A stretch of 64,000 nucleotides of DNA from the NCBI GenBank assembly GCA_963825565.1, contig CAWGTW010000017.1, forward strand, positions 1 to 64,000, written 5' to 3'. The notes under the pieces were generated by a model that was given only the letters and a program-made list of their open reading frames with translations, made no database searches and was not told the DNA's origin. Position 1 is the stretch's first letter; each line of letters begins with the position of its first letter. Of the stretch, positions 56,853-64,000 are shown piece after piece. The stretch is from JBFGCT01 sp963825565 (lineage in GTDB: Bacteria > Actinomycetota > Acidimicrobiia > Acidimicrobiales > Ilumatobacteraceae). The position numbers and the translations under genes were made by a program.

Positions 56853-59513
56853 GTGCGGAGGAGATTCACGGCGTCGTTGCGGTGGATCGTGCGACCCTGG
56901 CGATCGGTCGGGTTGATCTTGGCGTTGATCGCCGCGTTCGCGCTTCCGGCGTTCATGGCCGCGAGCGCCGACCTCTTCCTGGTCGGTGCGTCCGACTCGA
57001 TCACGCGGCAGGTGCTCGACGACGATCCGACCGGGCTCGACGTCACGGTCACCGCGACCGGACGGCTTGCGCCGAGCGCGGTTGCGGCGATCGATGCGGC
57101 CATGCGCGATCAGGTCGGCCGGGTCGACCGGCTCGGCGCACCGGTGCGGACCGTGTACACCGACCTCTCGCTCCAGACCCCCTCTCCCGACGGCGCGTCC
57201 CCTCCGCAGGCGATCATCGGCTCTGCCGCCCGGTTCGTCGCCCGCGACGGCGCAATCGACGCGCTCGACATCGTCGACGGCGATCGGAGCGTGGAGGGCA
57301 TCTGGATCTCGGCGCGTCTGTCCGATCGGCTCGATCTGCACCCTGGATCGGAGGTCGCGGTGGCCGGCAGCGATCCCCTGCCGGTCGCCGGGGTCTTCGC
57401 CGACCTGTGGGACGGCGAGCGGGATCGGTACTGGGACGACGTGCCACCTGCGGTCGTGCCGACGTATTCGAGGGTCTTCACCGGCCCGCTGTTCGAGGCG
57501 ATCTTCGTTCCCGAGCCGGTGTTGCTCGGGTTCGGCGTCGACGGGATCGTCCGATGGGACAGCGGGATCATCGACCACCCCGAGTCGTACGCGGAGCTCG
57601 TCGACCTGGCGCGTCGCACGCGCGGGCTGGAACGGTCCTACACCCAGTCCACCGAGATGGCAGGGGCGATCGGCGCCTTCTCGGGTGAGGGTGGCCCGGT
57701 GCCGGTGCTGGCGACCGACGTCTTCGACCTGCGCACCGACGTCGAGGCGATCCTCGCCCAGCTCGACCAGCCGATCGCGACCGCGGCGATCGGAGGGATC
57801 GTGCTCGGCCTGATCGTCACTGCGGCCGGCGCTGCGTTCGCGGTCCGCAAACGGGAGACCGAGGTGCGGCTGTTGCGTGCGGACGGCGACGCGGCCTGGC
57901 GGTTCGCGGCGCGAGCGCTCGCCCAGTTCGCCATGCCCGCGGTGGTCGGCGCAGTGGTCGGTGTCGCCGCGGCGTTGGTCGTGATCACACCCCCCGGTGG
58001 GTCCGCTCGTTCGGATCGGAGCGCGATCGACGTCGGTTCGATCGCAGTCACCGCGCTGATCGGCTTGGCGGTCGCCGCGACGGTCACCGCCGCCGCCGCC
58101 GCGAGGGTCTTGCACACGGAGCGCTCGCGGGTCGGCGCGCTGCGGCTGTCCTGGTTCCTGCCGGTCGTCGGCGTCGCTGCTGCCGCCTGGGTGCAGGTCG
58201 GTTCGGCCGGCGACAGCGCCGAGGTCGACCCCCTCGTCATCGCCTTCCCGCTGATCGGGCTGATCGCCGGCGTCGGCCTGGTCGTGCTCGCGGCGCATTG
58301 GCTGATGCGGCGCATCCATCGCACGGGCGGTTCGCTGCCGCTGTCGCTTTTCCTCGCCTGGCGACGGATCACGTCGGCCGATTCCGGCGCGGTGTTGATG
58401 TCGGTGGCGATGGGGATCGCCCTCGGCCTGCTCGTCTTCTCGACCAGCCTGGTCGACTCGCTCGACACCGCGACCGAAGCGAAGGCGACGACCGTGGTCG
58501 GCGGGGCGACGCAGGCACGGATCAACGGCCCGTACAACGCGCCACTTCCCGAGTCGACGACGGTCGTGCTGGCGCAGACGACGCGACTGGCGATCGGACG
58601 CGAGCCGGTCAACATCATCGCGATCGACTCGGAGACCTATGCCGACGGGGCGTCGTGGGACCCCCTGTTCGGGAGTTCGGCGGAGGCGCTCGTCGACGCG
58701 CTTGGAACGCCGGTCGATGCCGACGCCGCGGCCGTGGCCGTCGGCCGTTTCCCCATCTCGGACGAGGGTGGCTTCGGGACGTCGATCGTCACGTCGTACG
58801 AAGTCGTCGACAGCGTCGCCGCCGCGCCGCTGACGCCGGAGGTCTACCCGACGCTCGTGGTCGATGCCGGGCAGGTGGTCGATGCCGCACGACGCGATCA
58901 CGAGGGGCGACGGCCGGTCGACGCCGACCCGGACGAGTGGGACGCTGCCTTCCGCTCACCGCTTGCGCTCGCCCGGCCGATCCTGCTGTCCCAGCTCGAT
59001 CGTCGGACGTTGGACTCCTACCTCGTGGCGAACGACGTCGCCGTGCGTGAGGTGACGACGCTCTCGGGTCGCAAGGATCTCGTCGGGAACCGAGCGGCGA
59101 GGTGGACGTTCGAGTATTTGGGACTGCTGGCCGCGATCGCCGGTCTCGCCGCGGTCGGGACGCTGTTCTTCTATCTCTCCGAACAGCGCACCAACCGCCA
59201 GTTGTCGACGGTGATGGCCGAACGAATGGGTCTGCGGCGCGGTTCGGCGGCGGCGGCCGCGGTCGGTGAGGTGCTCGGGCTCGTGCTGGTCGCGTTCGCC
59301 GCCGGCACGACGATCGGCCTCGTGCTCGCCGCTCGCATCTTCGACCGCTTCGAGCCCGACCCGCGGCTCGTGCCCGACACCGCGCTCGTACCACCGTGGT
59401 CGCTGGTCGCCGCCCTCGGGGTTGCGGCGACGGTCGTCGTCGTCGTCGCTGCGCTGATCAGCGAATCGACGGCGCGCCGGCGTTCGTACGGGGAGGTGCT
59501 CCGTGGAACCTGA
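56853..59513 (+). CDS. FtsX-like ABC transporter permease
   Basis: An 886-residue permease of the MacB/FtsX kind. A first helix lies at about residues 20-38, a long outside domain follows, then a group of helices at about 310-425 and 435-500; a second outside domain and three more helices (about 755-770, 795-820, 850-870) end the protein. It starts at GTG 56853, 57 bases from dcd. It overlaps the first ATPase gene by 11 bases, so the three genes form one exporter operon. Substrate unknown. Confidence 0.85.
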   Translation: MRRRFTASLRWIVRPWRSVGLILALIAAFALPAFMAASADLFLVGASDSITRQVLDDDPTGLDVTVTATGRLAPSAVAAIDAAMRDQVGRVDRLGAPVRTVYTDLSLQTPSPDGASPPQAIIGSAARFVARDGAIDALDIVDGDRSVEGIWISARLSDRLDLHPGSEVAVAGSDPLPVAGVFADLWDGERDRYWDDVPPAVVPTYSRVFTGPLFEAIFVPEPVLLGFGVDGIVRWDSGIIDHPESYAELVDLARRTRGLERSYTQSTEMAGAIGAFSGEGGPVPVLATDVFDLRTDVEAILAQLDQPIATAAIGGIVLGLIVTAAGAAFAVRKRETEVRLLRADGDAAWRFAARALAQFAMPAVVGAVVGVAAALVVITPPGGSARSDRSAIDVGSIAVTALIGLAVAATVTAAAAARVLHTERSRVGALRLSWFLPVVGVAAAAWVQVGSAGDSAEVDPLVIAFPLIGLIAGVGLVVLAAHWLMRRIHRTGGSLPLSLFLAWRRITSADSGAVLMSVAMGIALGLLVFSTSLVDSLDTATEAKATTVVGGATQARINGPYNAPLPESTTVVLAQTTRLAIGREPVNIIAIDSETYADGASWDPLFGSSAEALVDALGTPVDADAAAVAVGRFPISDEGGFGTSIVTSYEVVDSVAAAPLTPEVYPTLVVDAGQVVDAARRDHEGRRPVDADPDEWDAAFRSPLALARPILLSQLDRRTLDSYLVANDVAVREVTTLSGRKDLVGNRAARWTFEYLGLLAAIAGLAAVGTLFFYLSEQRTNRQLSTVMAERMGLRRGSAAAAAVGEVLGLVLVAFAAGTTIGLVLAARIFDRFEPDPRLVPDTALVPPWSLVAALGVAATVVVVVAALISESTARRRSYGEVLRGT

Positions 59514-60327
59514 GCGCGGGCGGCCGGTGATCGAGTGCGTCAGCCTGCTGCGGGTGTTCGAGTCCGCCACCGGTCGGGTGCAGGCGGTGCGCGGTGTCGA
59601 CCTGACGATCGAATCCGGTCGTTCGGTGGCGGTGGTCGGTCCGTCGGGGAGTGGGAAGTCCTCGCTCCTCCGGATGATCGGCGGGCTCGACGAACCGACG
59701 GCGGGTGACGTGGCAATCGATGGCGTCAACCTGGTCCGGCTCTCGCGGTCGGCGCGTCGGCGGATGCGCTCCCGGCTGCTTTCGCACGTCCATCAGCGAC
59801 CGATGGACAACCTCCTCGGCCACCTCACCGCGCTCGATCAGGTGATGCGAGTCGCCGCACGGCGCGGGGTCGGGCTGGAAGCGGCCGAGGAGATGCTCGC
59901 CGCGCTCGGGCTCGCCGATCGGGCCGATCATCTCCCGGACCAGCTGTCGGGTGGGGAGCAGCAGCGGCTCGCGTTCGCCCGTGGGGCCATCGGGTCCCCG
60001 GCGGTGATCATCGCCGACGAGCCGACCGCGGAGCTCGACACGGTGAGCACCGATCGCGTGCTCGATGCGATCGAGCGATTGTCGAGCGACGGCATCACCG
60101 TGCTGGTCGCCACCCACGACGCGCGGGTGCTCGAACGGATCGACGAGGTGGTGACCCTCCGGGACGGATCGATTGCGTCGGTGACCGATCGCGGCACCGA
60201 GCTGGCCGTGATCGACCATGCGGGTCGGATCCAGCTCCCGCCCGAGGTGCGCGAACACTTCCCCGACCGCCGAGCACGGGTGCATTGGGATGCGGACCGT
60301 CGCACGTTCACCGTGGAGGAACCATGA
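59503..60327 (+). CDS. ABC ATPase with C-terminal AbrB-like extension
   Basis: A 274-residue ATPase. Walker A GPSGSGKSSLL, signature LSGGEQQRLAFARG, Walker B VIIADEPTAELD, and the H-loop ATHD. After the ATPase core, about 40 residues resemble a small swapped-hairpin (AbrB-like) domain: AVIDHAGRIQLPPEVREHF. Such tails occur in some actinobacterial MacB-like ATPases; their role is unclear. GTG 59503 preceded by GGGAGG. Confidence 0.88.
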   Translation: MEPERGRPVIECVSLLRVFESATGRVQAVRGVDLTIESGRSVAVVGPSGSGKSSLLRMIGGLDEPTAGDVAIDGVNLVRLSRSARRRMRSRLLSHVHQRPMDNLLGHLTALDQVMRVAARRGVGLEAAEEMLAALGLADRADHLPDQLSGGEQQRLAFARGAIGSPAVIIADEPTAELDTVSTDRVLDAIERLSSDGITVLVATHDARVLERIDEVVTLRDGSIASVTDRGTELAVIDHAGRIQLPPEVREHFPDRRARVHWDADRRTFTVEEP

Positions 60328-60956
60328 GCACCATCGTGCGGCTCGACCGGGTGACGAAGCGATATCACCGCGGCCGGGAGGTGGTGACTGCGGTCCACGA
60401 CGTGACGCTCGAGCTGGCGTCCGGCTCGATGACCGCGCTCGTCGGGCCGTCGGGTTCGGGCAAGACGACGCTGCTGAACCTGATCGTCGGCGGCGACGAA
60501 CCGGATCACGGCACGATCGCAGGCCTTCCGCCACGGCCCGATTGGACCCAGTTGGCGATCGTTCCCCAGACCCTCGGACTGCTGCCCGAGCTGACGATCG
60601 GGGAGAACGTGGAACTGCCGTTCCGCCTCGGCGCCGTCGGGGCGAGGACCGTCGACGAAGTGGTCGAGTTGCTGGGGATCGCCACGCTCGTCGATCGCCC
60701 ACCGGAGGAGACGTCGCTCGGCGAGCAGCAGCGGGCTGCCGTGGCGCGGGGGCTGGTGACCGCGCCAGCGCTGCTGGTCGCCGACGAACCGACGAGCCAT
60801 CAGGACGAGGCGAACACGCGACGGGTGACCGACGCACTCGCCGACATCGCCGCCGGTGGGTCCTGCGTGTTCCTCGCCACCCACGACCCGCGGATGCTCG
60901 ACCGCTGCGATCGGGTGGTGCACATCCGCGACGGCGTGGTCACCGCAGGCGAGTAG
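60324..60956 (+). CDS. ABC transporter ATPase
   Basis: A 210-residue ATPase. Walker A GPSGSGKTTLLN, signature TSLGEQQRAAVARG (variant of LSGGQ), Walker B LLVADEPTSHQDE, H-loop ATHD. It is the second ATPase for the same permease, so the exporter may be a heterodimer at the nucleotide-binding side. ATG 60324 overlaps the first ATPase stop (ATGA), with GGAGGA upstream. Confidence 0.9.
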   Translation: MSTIVRLDRVTKRYHRGREVVTAVHDVTLELASGSMTALVGPSGSGKTTLLNLIVGGDEPDHGTIAGLPPRPDWTQLAIVPQTLGLLPELTIGENVELPFRLGAVGARTVDEVVELLGIATLVDRPPEETSLGEQQRAAVARGLVTAPALLVADEPTSHQDEANTRRVTDALADIAAGGSCVFLATHDPRMLDRCDRVVHIRDGVVTAGE

Positions 60957-61018
60957 GCGACGACCGGACTCTGTCGCTGGTCGCCATCGCCGTCGGGCCG
61001 CTAGAGTCGTGGCGCTTC

Positions 61019-61089
61019 GCGGATGTAGTTCAATGGTAGAACATCAGCTTCCCAAGCTGAGAACGCGGGTTCGATTCCCGTCATCCGCT
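61019..61089 (+). tRNA. tRNA-Gly (anticodon CCC)
   Basis: A 71-base cloverleaf. Acceptor GCGGATG/CATCCGC; D arm GTTC/GAAC; anticodon stem TCAGC/GCTGA with loop TTCCCAA (anticodon CCC); T loop TTCGATTC; discriminator T. A broken integrase gene begins 133 bases after it in the same direction, so it is probably an integration target. Confidence 0.95.
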
Positions 61090-61221
61090 CTGAGTTCCGG
61101 AGCCGGATAAGACCAGCTCATTGACCGTTTCTCGGTCCTCGTGTACCGATACGAGTCCCTCGCCGACGGGTTGGTCGTGCCTTGAACGTGCCTAGAGCAC
61201 GTCGCACGCAAGGGGACGTTG

Positions 61222-62332
61222 ATGTCCACCCGACCATTCGGATCGATCCGCAAGCTGCCCAGCGGGCGGTACCAGGCCGCGGTACTTCCAACTCGGCAAG
61301 CGGATCTCGCAGCGGTCAGCACGTTCGCCACGAAGGGCGACGCACGTGCGTGGCTGTCGGCGTCGAGACCGACCTCGCCCGCGGCACGCACGTCGACCCG
61401 CGGCGGGCTCGATCCCGTTCGGCGAGTTCGCGTCGGTCTGGTGGATCAGCGCGTCGCTCCGGGCCGCGGACGCGGGACGACGTACGACTCGCAGTTGCGG
61501 CACGTCTGCTCGCCGCGTTCGCTGATTCCGAGCTGCGGTCGATCACGCCGACCAACGTGAGGGCGTGGCACGGCCGGCTCTCGCGTTCGGGTCTGATCTC
61601 GAACACGGTGGCGAAGATCTACCGACTGCTTCCGCACGATGCTGTCGACGGCGGTCGACGACGGCCTGCTGCAGTCGAACCCGTGACGCATCAAGGGCGC
61701 CGCCGCCGAGCGGTCTCAGCGAGCGACCGCCGCTCGACGTGGGACGACGTGCGGGGGCTGGCGGAGGCGATCGAGCCACGGTTCGAGGCGCTCGTCTGGA
61801 CGGCCGCGACGTCGGCGTTGCGCTACGGCGAGCTGACCGGCCTGACCCGAGCACAACTGGATCTCGATGCGTCGACGCTTCGTGTCGAGCAGTCGTTGGC
61901 GTTCATCAAAGGGGTCGGCCCGGTGCTCGGCCCACCGAAGTCCGACGCGGCACATCGGACCGTTGTGATCCCGGGCAGCGCGAGAGAACTTCTGGCCGCC
62001 CATCTTGAGCAGTTCACCGATCCGGGCTCGACAGCGCTGGTCTTCACGTCGGTCAAGGGCAGCCCTCTGCTCAATCGGTACTTCGCTCCGTACTGGCATC
62101 AGCGAAGGAGGCCGGTGGCGTCGACGATGCCGTCCGCTTCCATGACCTCCGTCACCTGGCCGGCACGACCGCGGCAAGCGCCGGCGCATCCCTCAAGGAG
62201 CTGATGTCGCGGATGGGCCACGCCACGAGCGACGCCTCGCTCCGCTACCTCGGCGCGTCCGCCAGTCGTGACGCCGAGATCGCCGCGGCGATTGAGGAGC
62301 GCATCGAGAGGGCTGCGGGGGCAGCCGGGTAG
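61222..62332 (+). pseudogene. Tyrosine integrase, multiple frameshifts
   Basis: The start (ATG 61222, STRPFGSIRKLPSGRYQAAV) is a classical integrase arm-binding domain. The core follows in other frames: ITPTNVRAWHGRLSRSGLIS, then SALRYGELTGLTRAQLDLD (first Arg). After a last shift near 62110 comes FHDLRHLAGTTAASAG (HxxR), MGHATSDASLRYLG (GH and Tyr). At least three frame changes are needed, so it is dead. It sits directly downstream of tRNA-Gly, typical for integrated elements. No second tRNA-Gly repeat was seen in the rest of the window. Confidence 0.8.
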
Positions 62333-62571
62333 GGCTGACTCAACCGACTTGGTGAACTCCCGCGACGGTTCGGGCGTTGAGGTGGTCCGCGGTGTCCACC
62401 CGACACCCGATCACCGCAGGTCAGCCGCACTTTCCGTGGGACGGCCGCCTCCAGATCAGGTCATCTCGCGCCCAAGGTGGGCTGGATCGACCGCTTAAAG
62501 CGGTCCGGCCGATGATCGGGGCATCGCAAGCCGGTGACGACCTCGGCGTTCGAGTTGCACGATCGGGTGCC

Positions 62572-62598
62572 GCAGGTTTCCCTGGAAGGGAAACCTGC
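62572..62598. terminator. Perfect hairpin in non-coding DNA
   Basis: Arms 62572-62582 and 62588-62598 are exact inverted copies around a five-base loop TGGAA, followed by AAAGG. It may be a terminator or a transposon-end relic. It stands in a gene-poor stretch. Confidence 0.5.
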
Positions 62599-62639
62599 AA
62601 AGGTGTATCGCCGCCAACCACTCCGCCACACGACCCCCG

Positions 62640-62830
62640 AACGCCGACCGCCGACGAGACCCGATCTGGCCAGGCGACCCTCCCCGAGGACACCCGAGCG
62701 GCCCGAACACGACCCCTCACAACGAACGCCCCACGGCACGCACCGCCGACCGCGACGACAACCGACCGACTGCCACCCACGCGCCCACCGACCCCCAAGC
62801 GAGCTCACCCCGAAGGCAGCCTCCGCACTC
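62640..62830. other. Gene-poor stretch, T-depleted on plus strand
   Basis: Within 62333-63056 I find no recognisable gene. This segment is rich in C and A with very few T on the plus strand, unlike surrounding DNA. The minus strand has an open frame but its product is an Arg/Gly/Ser mixture without motif. Confidence 0.35.
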
Positions 62831-63056
62831 AACCGCTCGTGCAACTCTCGGGTGGCCGGGCCGAGGTTCGCGAGGCGACGGCCGGTCACGGCCGGCGCGT
62901 ACCCCGACACGCCGATCAGTCGATGCGTCGGCTGGAAGGCGAATCCGGCATCGACACGGTGCGGCAGCGGGTTGGGGCGTGTCATCGAGTAGGCGATCAG
63001 GGGCGGTCGGGGTAGGGCCGTCTTCGACGTCACACCCCCTGACGAGAATCTCCGGC

Positions 63057-63482
63057 ATGAAGGTAACGGAAGGGTCCGACGAGTCCGGGACCGGGGAGGG
63101 CGATCCGCCGATGTTGTCGAGCCGAGGCCGACGCATTTCCGCGGAGCACAATCGCGCCACCGTTGACGAGCCAGCGCTCAGCGTCAATTCTGATTCACCG
63201 GACGTTTCGGTTGAACTGCAGCTCCTCTTGACCACACCGATCCTTGCGGTGCTGGATACGAGCTTCTTGTTCACGGCATTTCAGTTCCAGCTTGGGACTG
63301 GCGTAGCGCCGTTGTCGTTCGCGCGGGCGACGACAAGGAAGCACTCGGCTGTTCATAGCCTCACAGACGCTCCACGAGGTGCTCACCAAGATCGACGAGT
63401 TCGCCGGCGCGCTCGAGACGACGTCCGTAAGTCTCGAGCGAATGCTCGCGCGAGGACTGGCTGCCGTCGATCGTCGTCGTAG
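63057..63482 (+). CDS. Hypothetical protein, perhaps frameshifted
   Basis: ATG 63057 opens a 141-residue frame whose first part is plausible (SVELQLLLTTPILAVLDTSF, a short hydrophobic segment), while the end is Arg-rich. A neighbouring frame in the second half reads TLHEVLTKIDEFAGALETTS and SLERMLARGLAAVD, a better helix. A base shift near 63330 may have broken the gene. No family. Confidence 0.3.
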   Translation: MKVTEGSDESGTGEGDPPMLSSRGRRISAEHNRATVDEPALSVNSDSPDVSVELQLLLTTPILAVLDTSFLFTAFQFQLGTGVAPLSFARATTRKHSAVHSLTDAPRGAHQDRRVRRRARDDVRKSRANARARTGCRRSSS

Positions 63483-63555
63483 ACGTAAACGGCGTTGATG
63501 CCGACGCTCGTGCAGGCTTGGTTGAAGCGCGTGATCCGACCGATCCGCGGCGGCT

Positions 63556-64000
63556 GTGCTCGCCACGATCCTCGCCCCGTGTCTGCTGCTGTCGATCGAC
63601 AACGATTTTGAGGCGCTCGGCGTGCCGGACCCGAGTGGCCCCGTGCGTGCCGTCGACGCGGCACTCGAACTTGAGACGGCAACAGTCGAGCTAGAGACGA
63701 CGCTGGTCCTGCCCACGTTGTCCACCGTTGGGCTGGTTGAGGGCGCCGGATGGGTCGGCAGACGAATCGGCATCTCGCCCTGGATCGTCGCTGCGATGCT
63801 CATTGGGAGCGGTTGCTCGGTGTACTTCAGCATGAATCGGCAACAACGTGGTGCGGCCGGCCGCTTCGTACTGCTTATCGGTGCCCACCTTCTGAACGAG
63901 ATGGCGGCGGCGACCGTCGAGAAACGGGCTGCGCTCGTTGAGCTCGAGAAACGGTCGGTTCCCCCACTCGGCGAGAGGACGGTGACGGCGATCGTCCTTC
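63556..64000 (+). CDS. Partial membrane protein, runs off the end
   Basis: From GTG 63556 a frame stays open to the window end, 148 residues so far. Two hydrophobic segments: LATILAPCLLLSI at the start and ISPWIVAAMLIGSGCSVYFS later; the C-terminal part is charged and helical (LNEMAAATVEKRAALVELEK). No family recognised. An in-frame stop precedes at 63532-63534. Part of the tRNA-Gly-associated accessory region. Confidence 0.45.
   Translation, partial: MLATILAPCLLLSIDNDFEALGVPDPSGPVRAVDAALELETATVELETTLVLPTLSTVGLVEGAGWVGRRIGISPWIVAAMLIGSGCSVYFSMNRQQRGAAGRFVLLIGAHLLNEMAAATVEKRAALVELEKRSVPPLGERTVTAIVL

Noticed and set aside
56229..58901. An 890-codon minus-strand frame beginning within the ABC permease
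   Set aside because: Only its last 188 codons (dcd) are real. The upstream part is a shadow of the permease gene.

Overview
The window is high-GC DNA from an actinobacterium, most likely a member of the Acidimicrobiia (Ilumatobacter-like). The evidence is the gene order gyrA-gyrB-dciA-recF-dnaN-dnaA-rpmH-rnpA-yidD-yidC-jag-rsmG-parA-parB-cwlM-like-trxA-trxB, a mycothione reductase, a DUF3566 protein next to gyrA, an F420-type LLM oxidoreductase and a DUF222/HNH protein. The class assignment is inference; the actinobacterial assignment is strong. The centre (about 27.5-47.3 kb) is the replication-origin locus. DnaA-box-like sites lie on both sides of dnaA, and two parS-like palindromes lie upstream of parA.

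Layout. 0-8.95 kb: a mosaic accessory region ending at tRNA-Ala(UGC). A 62-bp copy of the tRNA 3' part and its flank lies 7.6 kb away (1237-1298 and 8852-8913), bounding an island. The island carries a CaCA cation exchanger, a broken P-loop kinase, an APH-fold kinase, a VanZ-like protein, a frameshifted tyrosine recombinase, a membrane protein plus a SagB-like nitroreductase lipoprotein, and a P-type ATPase fragment. Two related integrase remnants lie left of the island, suggesting stepwise accretion. 9-27.2 kb: chromosomal metabolic genes lying between tRNA-Ala and tRNA-Ile, a pair that is adjacent in many actinobacteria. They include a membrane-anchored beta-propeller-like protein, LLM oxidoreductase, secreted serine protease, FAD-linked sugar lactone oxidase, mycothione reductase, PLP-dependent dehydratase, Nudix hydrolase, molybdopterin oxidoreductase, MgtE-N/CBS plus DUF1003, alpha/beta hydrolase, DUF1801 and an aldo/keto reductase. 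27.5-39 kb: tRNA-Ile, DUF3566, a TadE-like ORF, gyrAB, dciA, recF, dnaN, oriC and dnaA, all on the minus strand. 38.9-44.3 kb: rpmH to parB on the plus strand.

44.5-61 kb: cwlM-like/trxA/trxB on the minus strand, then a cyclic-nucleotide-binding protein, a heterodisulfide-reductase-like iron-sulfur protein, a SulP transporter, a flavodoxin, an internally deleted serine hydroxymethyltransferase, a DUF222/HNH protein, dcd, and a three-gene ABC exporter operon. 61-64 kb: tRNA-Gly(CCC), followed directly by a multiply frameshifted tyrosine integrase and poorly coding DNA. This is the start of a second tRNA-associated element that runs off the window.

Several genes that should be intact (jag, the TadE-like gene, two recombinases, the P-type ATPase tail) are broken by apparent single-base shifts. 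Real decay is plausible in the islands, but sequencing or assembly error must be considered for jag and the TadE-like gene. I did not find a convincing new multi-gene defence or biosynthetic system. The most unusual material is the tRNA-bounded accessory islands and a few recurrent intergenic palindromes.
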